A stretch of 64,000 bases of DNA, taken from positions 23,589,558 to 23,653,557 of the forward strand of contig OX328112.1 of NCBI GenBank assembly GCA_946811185.2. The letters run 5' to 3'. The first letter of the stretch is position 1. Each line of letters starts with the position of its first letter. The notes beneath the pieces are model-generated. The model was not told the origin of the DNA. It saw only the letters and a list, made by a program, of their open reading frames with translations, and made no database searches. This DNA comes from Hippopus hippopus (lineage: Eukaryota; Mollusca; Bivalvia; Cardiida; Cardiidae). Shown here one piece after another: positions 1-10,799 of the stretch. The position numbers and the translations under genes were made by a program.

Positions 1-109
1 TCAACAAGAATGCAAAGGTGTCTGAATCTTATTTGTTGCTTGAAATGATCAATGGAGAATCAATCTCAGATACTTATTTTACCCTAATTATTTTTAAAAC
101 TGTACTTTT

Positions 110-530
110 AAAGTAAAATTTCCTTGTAAAAGTCTTCACTTCCCAATGGACAATTAAATATTCCACAGACAAAATATAACGCATAACTGTCCCATATAGA
201 CAATCAACTTCTCCACTAACAAAATTTACAGAAAAAGTTCTGACTCCCATGGAGACAATTTATTTTCCAACAAACAGAATACAAAGTAAAACTCACTTTC
301 AAAACAAACAAAATATGAAGTAAAAGTCCTTACTCCTCCATATACCATAAATTTCTCAGCAAAAAAATTACAAAGTTAAAATCCTTAATGCCTGCAAGAC
401 CATCAGTTTCTCCGTGAGTTAAAAACATGGCAACTGCCAGACTCTTTTACAGATCATTTATTTCCCGGCAAGCAAAATACATGATAAACCAGTAATTTCC
501 CAACAAACAAAATACAGTGTAACAGTACTT
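110..530. repeat. degenerate minisatellite, about 60-bp unit, beside trio exon 10 donor
   Basis: Successive variants of a unit resembling caacaaacaaaatacaaagt followed by aaaagtccttactcccat, with 55-65 bp spacing, abut the exon 10 5' splice site, whose sequence (aatacagtgtaacagtacttac) fits the same consensus. No gene is seen in 1-532. Confidence 0.5.
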
Positions 531-532
531 AC

Positions 533-724
533 TGTCTCAGCCTTTTTATGGAACATAACAGACATGCTGAGTACTGTGCTTCTATCATCTAGAGCAGCAG
601 CAAGACTTTTCCATTCCCTCTCTAGTTTAGCTGCCTGTATTCGTATAGAGTTCTGAGCATAATGTCCAGCATCACATAGTCTTTGGGCCATACTTAAAAT
701 CCTGGTTATATTTACATACACATT
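533..724 (-). CDS. trio: trio exon 10 (spectrin repeat)
   Basis: 192 nt, phase 0, 64 codons, residues 367-430. The acceptor is tttcag at 725-730 and the donor gtaagt lies just left of 533. The protein reads NVYVNITRILSMAQRLCD and then an EREWKSLAAALDDRSTVL helix, the spectrin-repeat segment with tryptophan in its usual place. The partial continuation of the open frame past the donor is intron read-through. The next exon is outside the window. Confidence 0.92.
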
Positions 725-783
725 CTGAAATATTAAAAGTGGACAGATTTATTGTATCAAGTACAGTGAAATCTGGCTTTGGA

Positions 784-1478
784 TAACTCTTTACCAAGCA
801 ACGACATTTTAGCAAGCAAGACATTTTAGGACGGAACTAACGGAATGCACTTGCAGTCGACTAATTACTTGTGACACAAATGGTGGGATTTGTATCAGAA
901 AGAGTAGAAAACATGGTGGAAAAGGAGAAAATGCTGGTTACCAACATTTTCTCCTTTTCCCACCATGTTTTCAAACGCCTTCTTTTTTATGGTAATTGAA
1001 ACTCATGATTGTTTGGTAAAGGGTTAATCAATCATTCTTAATATTCTTCCAGTTCTAAATTTTAGAACTAAATATCCGACTGGTTAAAAGACAACTTCTC
1101 AGCCAGCCAGTCTGTCTAAGCCAATCAGATAGATAGTTCTTGAATTTTAGATTGCAATGGATAGTTCTTGCATTTAGGAATGCAATAGAATTTAATTTTT
1201 ACCAGATAACGAAGTGTAAGACTCATCTAAATTGAAAGCAGTTGAAAACAAATACCAGATTCACCTTTTATCAAACGACAAAATTTGAGACAAGTCCAAA
1301 ATGAAAGCATTTGCAGAAAACAAAATAATTGTGACTGAAAAACTAAAATTTGTTTTGGGAAGGTAGAAAATATTGTGGGAACAGAAAAAAATGCTGGTTT
1401 CCTGCATTTTCTCCTTTTCCCAACAATGGCTTCTTTCTCAGGGTTGTTTAAAGTTGGGATTGTGCAGTAAAGAATTAG
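784..1478 (+). mobile_element. MITE A, two copies (784-1027, about 1264-1478)
   Basis: Family A consensus: one end TTAACTCTTTACCAAACGAC, the other (inverted) TTAACCCTTTACCACACAAT, about 225 bp, with a near-perfect central palindrome aacattgtgggaaaaggag / aaaatgctggttaccagc. 'Plus' here means the TTAACTC end is on the left. Between the two copies (1,030-1,200) is a decayed stretch resembling family C. Confidence 0.8.
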
Positions 1479-1601
1479 AGGATGGCTTAAACAATGGAAA
1501 ATGTCTTTGAATGGGTAGAAGACATTGTGGAAAAAGGAGAAAATGCTTTTCGATAGTAGAGGCCCACAAGTTTTTACTTATATTGAAATATATGACCCTT
1601 G

Positions 1602-2095
1602 CTCTGTGGAAGGAGGGTTTAATACATCTGCAACGAGTATCAACCCAGGTCAGCCTGCACAGTTGGCGCAGGCTGACTTTGATCGAAAATGTATACTACT
1701 GATCAGTTTAAACACCACTCTACTTTATGATTTTGTTGATTAGTAGACAAAATGGATTTCACAGATCCACAATTGTATCATGACTTGCTTGGTACAACAC
1801 ATAAACCCTTTACCAAACAATCCCTGGTTTCAACGACCCTGAGGAAGAAGCCTTCTAAAAACATTGTGGGAAAAGGAGAAAATGCTGGTAACCAGCATTT
1901 TCTCCTTTTCCCACAATGTTTTCTACCCTTCCAAAGTCAAGTTTCAATTTTTGAGTGATGTTTATTTTGCTGTCTGCAAATGCTTTCAATTTGGAAAAGT
2001 CTAAAATTTTGTCATTTGGTAAAGAGTTTAGGATGATGCATTTAAACCTTTTTGCCAGAGCCTAGCTCATATCTTTTATGGTCATCACAAAAATC
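1602..2095 (+). mobile_element. MITE D interrupted by MITE A
   Basis: Family D runs from tgctctgtggaaggagggttt at 1,600 through a palindromic core (gtcagcctgcacagttggcgcaggctgac) to ttgcttggtac at 1,795, and resumes at 2,035 (gatgcatttaaacctttttgccagagc). A minus-oriented MITE A (1,803-2,031) sits inside. Intact family D copies elsewhere confirm the join. Confidence 0.7.
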
Positions 2096-2363
2096 TCTGT
2101 GTTTGGAAATGACTCTGATAAGTACCAAGAAAGTAGGTTTAAGTTCAGAAATTATGGTTCTAGAATGACTGAACTTCCATTTCAATCTTTCAATAAATGA
2201 TTCTTCTAAACCTTTTTTCCTCCCATTGATTGTTTTTTAATCATCATCAGTTTAAATCAGAAACTTGGAAAGTAAGAGGACTTGCTCCATGAAGTAGGTA
2301 CTTCCCAAAGGTCAACCCAATATTCCGGGATACAAACCTAGGACCTCTGACAAGTGTACTTAC

Positions 2364-2486
2364 CACAGCACTATTTGCAAACTGACTGTGTTCATTCTCC
2401 AGCTCTACAGCAAACTGATGTGTGATCCCTATCTCTGTGTAGTTTACCAGAAACATGTCTCGATTGTGGCAGATCCAGTTAAACAT
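2364..2486 (-). CDS. trio: trio exon 9 (spectrin repeat)
   Basis: 123 nt, phase 0, 41 codons, residues 326-366. It starts MFNWICHNRDMFLVNYTEIG and ends at a GTG|gtaagt donor. The first ATG is an internal methionine, not a start. The segment matches the TRIO helix that follows FEEDVEK in exon 8, with the conserved W and YTEIG. Confidence 0.92.
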
Positions 2487-2517
2487 CTGAAAAAAAAGGT
2501 AATCAAGATTTTTTTCA

Positions 2518-2752
2518 TGATTGATTGATTAAATGGTGTTTCATGCCACTTTCAACATTATTCCAGTCATATCACAATGATAGATCACTAATTAATTTAT
2601 GTCCTTAGTTTCATCAGTACCAGGCTGAGGCTCTAAAGTATCCTACCCAAGGACACTCCCACAAAAAACCCAGGGCTTCAACTGAGGCTCAAATACCTGG
2701 CCTCCAGCTTGCAAGCCCTACACTTTACCACTGAGCCAAGCATGACCCCTTG
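2518..2752 (-). mobile_element. SINE (type S2) with 12-bp target-site duplication
   Basis: 235-bp tRNA-derived SINE. The head is at the right (gggtcatgcttggctcagtgg on the minus strand, box A) and the TGATTGATT tail at the left. agatttttttca flanks both sides (2,506-2,517 and 2,753-2,764), as expected of LINE-mediated retroposition. Confidence 0.75.
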
Positions 2753-3107
2753 AGATTTTTTTCAATCTCATGCAAAATTAGCCAAGAACAATGTTCAATA
2801 GCAACACAAAAGCAAATGCAAATACACTGCCTACAGAAGGGCATATTATGGCTAAAGATGTGGTAATGAATTGTCGGCTGTTTTTTTCATCACCAAGACC
2901 AACTTGTCAACATATCCTTTATCACATCTCCATCTTTGCCCAATTTCAGGACAGTTTGAACACCAGCATCAGGAAGAAGGCTTTTATAAAAGCAATGTAG
3001 AACAAGGAGAAAATGCTGGTAACCAACATATACTATCCATTCAAAATCAACATATACCACCCATTCAAAGACAAATCCAACTAATCTACTATGAAAGCAC
3101 CTGTCTC

Positions 3108-3372
3108 AACACTTTACCAAACAACCCTGAGTTTTAATGACCCTGTGAAAATTTGCTTTTGAAAACATTGTGGGAAAAGGAGAAAATGCTTGTAACAAAA
3201 ATTTTCTTATTTACCTAAAGTGTTTTCTCCCCCTTCAAAGATTAATCCCATCATTTGAGCTGCATCTAATTTTTCATCTGAAAATGATTTCGATTTGGAC
3301 AAGTCTATATGATAACCAGCATTTTCTCTTTTTCCCACAACATTTTCAAAAACATTCTTACTCAGGGTTGTT
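3108..3372 (-). mobile_element. MITE A, rearranged copy
   Basis: It begins with a TTAACCC-type end (ctttaccaaacaaccctgag) and reaches ggacaagtctat, then is fused to a second palindrome half (3,310-3,372). Stray A fragments also occur at 2,950-3,030. Confidence 0.6.
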
Positions 3373-3384
3373 ATTTGTTTGTAA

Positions 3385-3660
3385 TGCAATCTTTGACATT
3401 ATTTCAGTTATATCCTAGCAGCCAGCAAACCTATCCATGCATTCTAAGAGAATCCTTTTATCAGAACTTTGCCCAATTTTCTTCCAAAGCTGCCTTCTCA
3501 CGTATTCATCACCCAAACAATGATCAGCATTGAGAGAGAAACAAATCCTGTTTCAATAACTACCATCAATCCTCAGAAAGAAATTGGTTCAGCTTGGGAT
3601 TCAAACCCCTGACCTAAGTTCCTTCATACATCCAGCTGCACTATCTGGCTCGGCTTGTAA
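3385..3660 (-). mobile_element. SINE (type S1), diverged
   Basis: Central SINE blocks are recognisable (acattatttcagttatat, caatgatcagc, ctaccatcaatcctcagaaagaaatt), with a tRNA-like head in reverse at the right (cttgggattcaaacccctgac). Type S1 recurs at 13.5, 15.3, 27.1, 30.1, 37.1, 38.4 and 44.6 kb. Confidence 0.6.
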
Positions 3661-3685
3661 AAATACAGGAATGTTTTGTAAACAT

Positions 3686-3915
3686 TTAACCCTTTACCAC
3701 ACAACAAAGTTTTACACTGGTCCAAATCAAAAACATCTGCAAGATAATCAATTAACTTTAATTAGAATGATATGATTTATTTCTGAAAGTATAGGAAACA
3801 TTGTTAGAATAGTAGAAAATGCTGGTAACCAGCATTTTCTCCTCTTCCAACAATGTTTTCAAAAGCTTTCTCCTTCAGGGTCTTTAAAAGTCCGGATTAT
3901 GTGGTAAAGGGTTAA
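3686..3915 (+). mobile_element. MITE A
   Basis: Complete copy bounded by TTAA at 3,686 and 3,912. It ends 40 nt from the trio exon 8 donor. Confidence 0.8.
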
Positions 3916-3954
3916 TCAAGAATGTAGGAATGATAGACTTTATTCGTTTTTTAC

Positions 3955-4136
3955 CTTTTCCACATCTTCTTCGAATATTTTGAGTTGCAAACACTGCTCC
4001 AGCCGAGAACGTTTTACAGACCATAACTGGTTCAGGTGTTGTTTTGTTGAGTGAAGATTTTCTAGTAACTGCGATATCTGTGGTACAGCGCTTTGGAAGT
4101 CTGCATTTCCTGATATCACAAACTTGCACCCAGATC
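3955..4136 (-). CDS. trio: trio exon 8 (spectrin repeat)
   Basis: 182 nt. It completes the split glycine codon from exon 7 and then adds 60 codons (residues 265-325). The motif LLENLHSTKQHLNQLWSVKR and the ending CLQLKIFEEDVEK are typical of the first TRIO spectrin-repeat boundary. The acceptor is tctcgcag and the donor gtaaaa. A MITE A copy ends only 40 nt beyond the donor, in intron 8. Confidence 0.92.
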
Positions 4137-4671
4137 CTGCGAGATATTGAAATAAAAACCATGGTAAAAATTACGTCTCTCATTTTGCTAAAACTCACTG
4201 ACAAACTCATTTTCAAACTTAAGTTGATTTTGTTATTTGAGACACAGTTCAATAACGACAGACTTTATTTAAGTTCTCTCAGCCTAGGTTGACATAACCT
4301 TTCAGACTCAAAGCAATAAGAACACTGCACACAGGTGCCAGTACTCAGCTGCAGTTGCTTTTAGTGAACATTCTAGGTTGAAAAAGGGACATAACTGTGA
4401 AAAATATTTGATGGTTACTTGCCCATATTTTATGGATTCCCCTTTGAAGGTTAACAACTAGTCACAGTTTGAAGTAAATATCTTACGCTTTGACAGATTT
4501 ATTTTAAAATGTCAAAGTTTTTGCACAAGACAGATGATGATGCCAGGGCTACGACAATACTTTGATTTTTTCTGAGAAAACAGCAGAGTTAATCAGGATC
4601 ATTTGGTAAAATCATAAACACCTAAAATATGATGAATTCCGAGTCAAGAAGTTAAATTATAAATATCCAAC

Positions 4672-4900
4672 CTGCTTGGTCCACACCTTCTCCAGTGATA
4701 CTGGATAAAATATGAGACCCTTCCCTTGCCAGCTGTTCAACAGGAGCCATGGTAACCCGTTTTTTAAGATGATTATGTTCTTCTAGTCTTGCCTGAGCTT
4801 CATTGAGGTCAGAGGGTAGATCTGGACTGGTCAGTATACTACTGAGTTCATCTAGTTTGTCCAACAGATCCAAGGCTTTCCAAATGAACTCCTCAAGCAT
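4672..4900 (-). CDS. trio: trio exon 7 (start of spectrin region)
   Basis: 229 nt, 76 codons plus one base. It begins MLEEFIWKALDLLDKLDELS directly after a tttttag acceptor and ends GVDQA|G at gttgga. It contains EAQARLEEHNHLKKRV, the conserved HxxLKK helix of the repeat that follows the SEC14 domain. The opening ATG is internal to the protein. Confidence 0.93.
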
Positions 4901-4995
4901 CTAAAAATAGAATTTATTTGCTCTTAAACTTGTACAGGTTATAAAACTAAAGACTTATTTCAAAATTGCCAATTTTTTTTTTTTCTGAGAAATAG

Positions 4996-5340
4996 TTAAA
5001 TCTTTATCAACTGACAAAATCTAAGACTAGTTCAAACTGAAAACATGTACAGACAAAGATTTAAAAGTGGCTCAACTGATGGAATTTGTCTTTGATAAGG
5101 TAGAAAACATTATGGGAAAAGGAGAAAATGCTGGCTACCAGCATTTTCTCATTTTCCCACAATGTTTTCAAAAGACCTTTTCCTAAAAATCAAAAAACTT
5201 GGGATTGTGTGGTAAAGGGTATGCCTCAAGTAATAGTATTTGATTATGAAAGGGTAATGGAGACAATGCTGGCTACAGCATAAACTCCTTTTCCCCATGT
5301 TTTCTGAAAACCCATTCTTCAGGGTTCTTAAAGGCCCAAT
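4996..5340 (+). mobile_element. MITE A plus partial copy
   Basis: The copy at 4,996-5,222 has an intact palindrome. It is followed by a shortened second copy (5,223-5,340) that keeps the caatgctggctacagca core and the gggttcttaaaggcccaat end. 5,341-5,950 is intronic with no recognisable feature. Confidence 0.7.
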
Positions 5341-5954
5341 AGCAGCCAAAAGTAAACAACTGATGTGTTGAAATGCATTTGAATTAAACTCATACCTTTT
5401 AAAAGTATGGAAATTACTGAGAAGACGCCAATCTCTTATTATATGGTTAGTCCAAGTGTTAGTCCCAGAAAAGTGAATTTTAAAACCATGTAAAAGGTAA
5501 ATAAAAGAAAGAGTGACATAGCAACTTTTGCCCTACTTTTAAAATTCAGATACTTTGCATTAATAAGTTGTTGCCTTCACAATAATTTCCACTCTTTCAA
5601 ATGGTATTAGTTAGATTTAGATGTATTTTAACACCCACATTGTTTACCTTGGCTGCTATTGTGGCTTTGAAATATGGGATTTTGTAAATGGGGTTAAAAA
5701 AACATTCAGTAGATCTATCTCAAAGACTGCATGTATTTCTCAGTTTTGACAAGTCTCAAATTTTGTCTTCTGGTAAGCATTAATACATCCTAAAATTGCG
5801 AGGAAAGGAGAAAATGCTCATAACCAATATGTTTACTTAATCACATGATAGTATTTCTTCCATGTGACCAATTTCTAGTTTGTGGCCCGCAGATGCCTTC
5901 AATTTTGAAGGGTATAAAAATTGGAAAAGATTAAATGATTAAATTCTACCTTTA

Positions 5955-6163
5955 GCTCTTTGCAAATGACAAATTCTCCGACTTTTCCAAATAAAAAGCA
6001 TAATTATAATGAGCAGAAATTAAATGTGGCTAAAAATTAAAGGATTTGTATTTGAAAGGGTAAAAAACATAGCAAGGAAATCATTTTCATATATTATTTT
6101 CAAAAACCTTCCTCTTTTACGATCCCTTAACACAGGCTTGCTTGGTAAAAGGTTAACATTAAA
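5955..6163 (+). mobile_element. MITE A, degenerate
   Basis: Recognisable only by ctctttgcaaatgac, ttgaaagggtaaaaaacata, ttttcaaaaacctt and the closing ggtaaaaggttaac. Confidence 0.5.
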
Positions 6164-6165
6164 AG

Positions 6166-6430
6166 CGTATATGGCCTGCAACACGCAAAAAGGGGCATTC
6201 GGACATTTGCGTAAAGTGTCGTCTTGGACAAGCCAGCGCAGTCCACGCATACTAATCCAAAACGACACTTTCCGTTTTAATGTAATTTTCTGTTTTGTGC
6301 AAGTATACTGTAGGACAAAATCTAATATAGTCATAAAGTGCTGTCTCAGATTAGCCTGCACAGGCTGATCCGAGACAACACTTTATGCAAGTGTCTGAAT
6401 GCCCCTTTTCGCGTGTTGCAGGCCACATAT
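6166..6430. mobile_element. MITE E, long inverted-repeat element
   Basis: TATATGGCCTGCAACACGC at the left is mirrored by GCGTGTTGCAGGCCACATAT at the right. Inner arms (aaagtgtcgtcttggaca / tccgagacaacacttta) pair as well. The ends are consistent with a TA target, as in mariner-like MITEs. A second copy is at about 44,731-44,918. Confidence 0.65.
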
Positions 6431-6576
6431 GAAAGATTGGGTGCAGTTTTTTCTCGTTTTCTAACGATATTTTCATACTAGGCCTTCATCCTCAGTCTTG
6501 TAAAAACTTGACACTGTATCACAAGGAATTGACTTGGAGATAATCTTGTAGTAAATTTTTACAAATTTGTACAAAC

Positions 6577-6690
6577 CAGTCTGAGCTGTATCCACTGTTC
6601 ATGGTCATATTCCAGGGTACCATCAAACTCTCGAGTCAGCTGATTAGGTTCTATAGCCTTTGATAGATTGTCTACAGATATCATGTGGGT
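6577..6690 (-). CDS. trio: trio exon 6 (end of SEC14 domain)
   Basis: 114 nt, phase 0, 38 codons, residues 151-188. The protein THMISVDNLSKAIEPNQLTR then EFDGTLEYDHEQWIQLRL is the C-terminal SEC14 segment with the typical LTxEFDG-LEYxHxxWI motif. The acceptor is ttttccag and the donor gtttgt. Confidence 0.92.
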
Positions 6691-6814
6691 CTGGAAAACA
6701 GACAGAACAACAATTTAGTTTCAACTTGTTCATTTAAGATTGTTTCTGAATCACATTCTTCAAATGATAAGAAGTTTGGGAAAGGGTTCATCAATTTGTG
6801 AGAATTTCTGCCAT

Positions 6815-7370
6815 TTAACTCTTTACCAAACGACAAAATTTTGGACACAACCAAGTTAAAAACATTTGTAGACGAAAAATTAAACGTAGCTCAAATGATG
6901 ATTTCTGCCTTTGATAAAGTAGAAAACATTGTGGGGAAAGGAGAAAATGCTGGTTACCAGCATTTTCTCCTTTTCCCACAATGTTTTCAAAAGGCTTCTT
7001 CCGGAGGATCGTTAAAAGTCAAGGGTTCATCTTGTGAAATGTTTCATAAAAGCACTTAGATATACGTACATGAACTTTATAGAAAAAAAGTGCTGTAAGA
7101 CTTTTTCATTGTTCTCAGGTTTCAAGTTTGAAACTGTATACGTTACTCTTTACAAAAGGATTCCATGTTCATACAAACTGGAAGAAAGAAGCATCTTGAA
7201 AACTTTATGGAAAAAGGAGAAAATGCTTGTAACAAGCATTTTCTCCTTTTCCAACAATGCTTTCTACCCTTTCAATGATAAATCCCATATTAAGACCCAA
7301 ATATATTTGTTGTGTGCAGATGCTTTCAGTTTGGACAAATCTAAAATTTTATTGTCTGGCACTGAGTTAT
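6815..7370. mobile_element. MITE A pair, opposite orientations
   Basis: 6,815-7,029 (plus, TTAA at the left) and about 7,144-7,370 (minus) flank a short AT-rich spacer in trio intron 5. Both keep the palindromic core. Confidence 0.75.
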
Positions 7371-7415
7371 TGTCTAATTAAAACCTCACAGTTTATACAT
7401 GTAATTCTATCTTAC

Positions 7416-7517
7416 CTCAAAGTTGTATTTAGAGCTTCCAAGACTAGTTCTTTGTTTTTCCCAGAATTTCTCAGGTTTAATGATAAAAGCAATATTTATG
7501 TTGCCTGGGAAACACTC
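7416..7517 (-). CDS. trio: trio exon 5 (SEC14 core)
   Basis: 102 nt, phase 0, 34 codons, residues 117-150. ECFPGNINIAFIIKPEKFW followed by EKQRTSLGSSKYNFE matches the conserved IIKPxxFWxKQRT stretch of the TRIO SEC14 domain. The acceptor is ttttacag and the donor gtaaga. Confidence 0.94.
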
Positions 7518-7965
7518 CTGTAAAATTGAAAAAAAAAAGAAAGAATGAAATTTAATAAGACTGTCCTCTACTCAGAACCATTCAAGAATCAATCTGAAAG
7601 CTTTAATTGCTACAAAGAGAAGTGGGTCTCTATTCACCAACCATTCTTACTGTCATTTTTAGTCTTATTCTAGATGAATATAAAGCCGAGAGCTCAGCGA
7701 AGTAAAACATTAATTGCTTTCCTCATGATGATGATGGGAAAAATTAGCCAGAATGAAACCTACCAATCAAAATGCTTGTTACAACTGCCATCAAGTATGT
7801 AAAATAACCACTTGATTTCAACAATATATTTAATTCTTTCATAAAAAGAATAAAAGACAAATTCTATCATTTGAGCCACATATTAACCACAAGCTGATGA
7901 AATAAACTCTCTATTTATTTCATCTTCTGTTATTGGTGTTATTTCATAATACAAGTTTGAAGTAC
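7518..7965. other. trio intron 4, no gene
   Basis: A family C fragment lies at about 7,628-7,690 (tattcaccaaccattcttac). The remainder has no recognisable element. Confidence 0.5.
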
Positions 7966-8056
7966 CTGCAAGGCCTTTAAGATTGGCTTGACAATCTGCC
8001 AGGTGGAACCCCGCATGTCCAGTATAACTGTGAACCCCTTCTCTCGCACATCATCA
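7966..8056 (-). CDS. trio: trio exon 4 (SEC14 core)
   Basis: 91 nt. It completes a split serine codon, then DDVREKGFTVILDMRGSTW and QIVKPILKALQ (to residue 116). GFTVIxDMRGS is the most conserved SEC14 motif in TRIO and kalirin. The acceptor is cctttcag and the donor gtactt. Confidence 0.94.
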
Positions 8057-8680
8057 CTGAAAGGAAATAAAAAAGACTTGTTTTTATTTTTCGTCGCAAA
8101 TGCTTTCAATTTTAAGTCTGGAATTTTGCCATTTTGTCAAGAACTAGAAAAGCAGTATTGACTCTTTCATCTCTTCAGCTAGAATAAATCTTAAACTGGC
8201 AATATAAATATATAAAGTTCAACTGTTTGTGAGTTGAAAAAGTAAGAAACAAATCAACATTTCAATACAATTAAAAAACACATTACTTCTTGAAATTTTT
8301 CTTAGACTACTTATGAGGAACAATGCAGCACAAGGAGAAACTGCTTGTGACATGTACTAAACCTTAACCCATGTTGAATTTCCATATTTGGAAAGTTTTT
8401 TTTAGCACATTTATGTTCTAAAGTTCCAAAATTACATGAATGTGAGGGAACAGACAACAAGAGGGTCATGATGACCTTGTACTGCTCTACTTCCTTACAA
8501 AATAAAATAGCCATAAGTTGCCTCAGACTGACATCAATCTGTAGGAAGCCTCTGTAAAATTTCATAAAGAAAAGAAACCAAGAAAAGTCCTATCTTTGTT
8601 TTTAAACATAAAACGATGATACCATGAAATACCAAGACTTTGACAAGGGGAGCCAACAAAACAAATAAGCCAGCACAAAC
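8057..8680. other. trio intron 3, no recognisable element
   Basis: AT-rich intronic sequence. The short minus-strand frame at 8,311-8,565 has no supporting features, and no MITE palindrome was seen apart from a short A-like end near 8,090-8,140 (gcaaatgctttcaatttt). Confidence 0.5.
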
Positions 8681-8795
8681 CTAGGTACACTGGCTAGATA
8701 TGTCATAAGGCGGCGCAGATCTTCGTACTTCAAGCGTTCGGGATGTGTATGTGATGGGAAAGTCAGGATTGGTCCACCTCTCTTGTCTCGCCCAC
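8681..8795 (-). CDS. trio: trio exon 3 (SEC14 start)
   Basis: 115 nt. It encodes GGRDKRGGPILTFPSHTHPE and RLKYEDLRRLMTYLASVP, near-identical in pattern to animal TRIO (GGRDKRGGPILTFP, EDLRRLxxYLA). The acceptor is tattttag and the donor gtttgt; the split AG|T serine codon joins to exon 4. Confidence 0.95.
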
Positions 8796-8834
8796 CTAAA
8801 ATAGATATTAAAACATTTATCTTGTGTTTGACTC

Positions 8835-9245
8835 CATAACACATGATAAAATTTTAGACTAATCCACTTTGAAGGTACTTCCAGTTGACAAAATAAATAT
8901 GGCTTATGTGAGAACATTTCTCTTTGGAAGGTTAGATTTATTGATTGATTGAATGGTGTTTTACGCAGCTTTTAACATTATTTCAGTTATATCACAGTGA
9001 CAGCTCACATATTCATGTTTTCTTAGGTTTAACCAGTACTAGGCTAGGGCTCTGAAGTGTCTTGCCCAAAGACACTCCCACGAAAAACCCAGTGGATCCA
9101 GTGCGGCTTGAACCAAGGGCCTCCAGGTTACCAGTCCGACACTTCACCACTGAGCCAAACAGGACCCCTTGGAAGGTTAGAAAACATCTGTTGGAAAAAG
9201 AGAAAATGCTGGTTACTACGGGACGTTACTAGGGGCTGTTTTTTT
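8835..9245 (+). mobile_element. MITE A split by a SINE insertion
   Basis: The A element begins near 8,835 (ataacacatgataaaatttt) and resumes at 9,169 (ttggaaggttagaaaacatc), interrupted by the SINE at 8,937-9,168. The right part is degenerate after the core. Confidence 0.65.
8937..9168 (-). mobile_element. SINE (type S2) with 13-bp target-site duplication
   Basis: 232 bp, minus strand. The 13-mer ttggaaggttaga is at 8,924-8,936 and again at 9,169-9,181. The tRNA-like head is at the right (gtttggctcagtggtgaag on the minus strand), with box B near ggttcaagccgc and a TTGATTGATTG tail at the left. Confidence 0.8.
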
Positions 9246-9260
9246 TGCTTTTTTCTATCT

Positions 9261-9715
9261 TTAACTCTTTACCAAACGACAAAATTTTAGACTGGTCCAA
9301 ATTGAAAGCACTTGCAGACGACAAAGTAAACGCAAGTCAAAAATTGAAATTTGTCTCCAGCAGGGTAGAAAACATTGTGGGAAAAGGAGAAAATGCTGGT
9401 TACCAGCATTTTCTCCTTTTCCCACAATGTTTTCAAAAGCCTTCTATCTCAGGGTCGTAAAAACCAGGGATTGTTTGGTAAAGGGTTAACAGCCTTCTTT
9501 CTAAGCCTCTTAAAAAACATCTCAGAGCTTTTACATTAACTTTAAGGACAGAACCAGCATAGTAGAAAGGAAAAAATGCTGCTGTCCACCATTTTACCCT
9601 ATTTCCAACTTTTCTTCCCACAATGTGATCATCATCTAATTTGCCATCTCCAAAATGCTTTGAAATTGAACAAGTCTAAAATTCTGTTCATCTGGTAAGG
9701 AGTTCAGCTGGGATT
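9261..9715. mobile_element. MITE A pair
   Basis: 9,261-9,489 (plus, complete, TTAA at both ends) is directly followed by a diverged minus-oriented copy to about 9,715. Confidence 0.75.
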
Positions 9716-9789
9716 TTACCTATCATTACCTGTACCAAAAGGCTGGCTTTTTTTGCAGTTTTACTTCATGTCAATTTGTTGCCTAATGA

Positions 9790-10020
9790 GTACAAGCCAA
9801 GCTTTGTAACATACAGGGCTAGCACTCCAGAGGCCATGAGTTTGAATCCCAGTTTGGCCAATTTCTTTTGAGGATCAGTGATAGTCATCTATTTTCATCT
9901 AAGAACACTCTTTCAATTATGTTCATGTGGAAAAGCAGCCAGTAAATTGAAAAGAGTGTTGTGCAAAGTATAGTGAGAAGAAACACCAGGCACCCACTGA
10001 TTGATGTGCTTGCCCTCCAT
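9790..10020 (+). mobile_element. SINE (type S1), diverged
   Basis: A head-like segment agtttgaatcccagtttggcc (box B) is followed by the S1 body (atttcttttgaggatcagtgatagtcat, agcagccagtaaattga, aagaaacaccagg). Confidence 0.55.
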
Positions 10021-10151
10021 GAAATAATGCATTAATGTTCACAAAGTAGCATTCATTCATGAACCAACATATTATTTACCCACAACATAAGATTTACTGA
10101 ATAATCAAGGTCATATTTATGAACTTTGGAATCTCAAAATACTTTCAGTAA

Positions 10152-10498
10152 CCTTTTACAAAACAATTCCAAATTTAAACCAACCCAGAAAAACGGAACT
10201 TTGAAAACATTATGGAAAAGGAGATAATGCTGATAACCAGTATTATCTCCTTTTCCATAATGTTTTACACCCTTCAAAAGATAAATCCTGTCATTTGAGA
10301 CACCTTTAGTATGTCCTGTGCAAATGCTTTGAGTCTTAGACTTGTCTAAAATTTTGTTGATTTGCTAAGAGTAATCTGTAGTAATCTTGTCTGTGGTACT
10401 GAAAGATAGAAAACATTGCAGGAAAAGGAGAAAATGCTGGTTATCAGCATTTTCTCCTTTTTCCACAAGTTTATCAAATGCCTTTTTTGTCAGGGTTG
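10152..10498. mobile_element. MITE A pair
   Basis: 10,152-10,372 is minus-oriented with a variant core (ataatgctgataaccagtattat). 10,380-10,498 is a partial plus-oriented copy. Confidence 0.65.
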
Positions 10499-10739
10499 TT
10501 AACCCTTAGGCTGCAAAGTGTGACTCAAGGACCCTTTGCAGAAAGTGAAGATCGAGATCAGACTGCACAGAACATGCAATCTGATTTTGGATCTACACTG
10601 TCTGATACAGAGATAATTATGTTCCCCAAAATATATTTTGAAATAGCAAAATTGGGGTTTCTACTATCGGCTTGAAAGTTTGATTTTATTTATTTAGCAG
10701 TTTAAGGGATAAAACACGAAATTGTTCGATACAGGGTTA
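10499..10739 (-). mobile_element. MITE B
   Basis: Family B: TTAA-flanked, one end tttaagccaatagtaaaa-type, the other GCTGCTAAGCGCGACTCA-type, with a palindromic core gatcagactgcac...gtgcagtctgatc. Here it runs from ttaacccttaggctgcaaag to the gggttaa at 10,736, and the core palindrome is diverged. Confidence 0.6.
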
Positions 10740-10799
10740 ACCTCACAGGTCCCCCTCTCCCTGTCCGCAATATGCAGTATGCCTGTTACCCATACTTAC

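Noticed and set aside
2247..4900. ATG codons at 2,486 and 4,900 as translation starts of separate small genes
   Set aside because: Both ATGs directly follow splice acceptors and are internal methionines of the trio frame; the exons join in phase.
6020..6368. Overlapping frames of about 113 codons on both strands
   Set aside because: They run across a MITE A remnant and the inverted-repeat MITE E. Mirror-image frames are expected in palindromic DNA.
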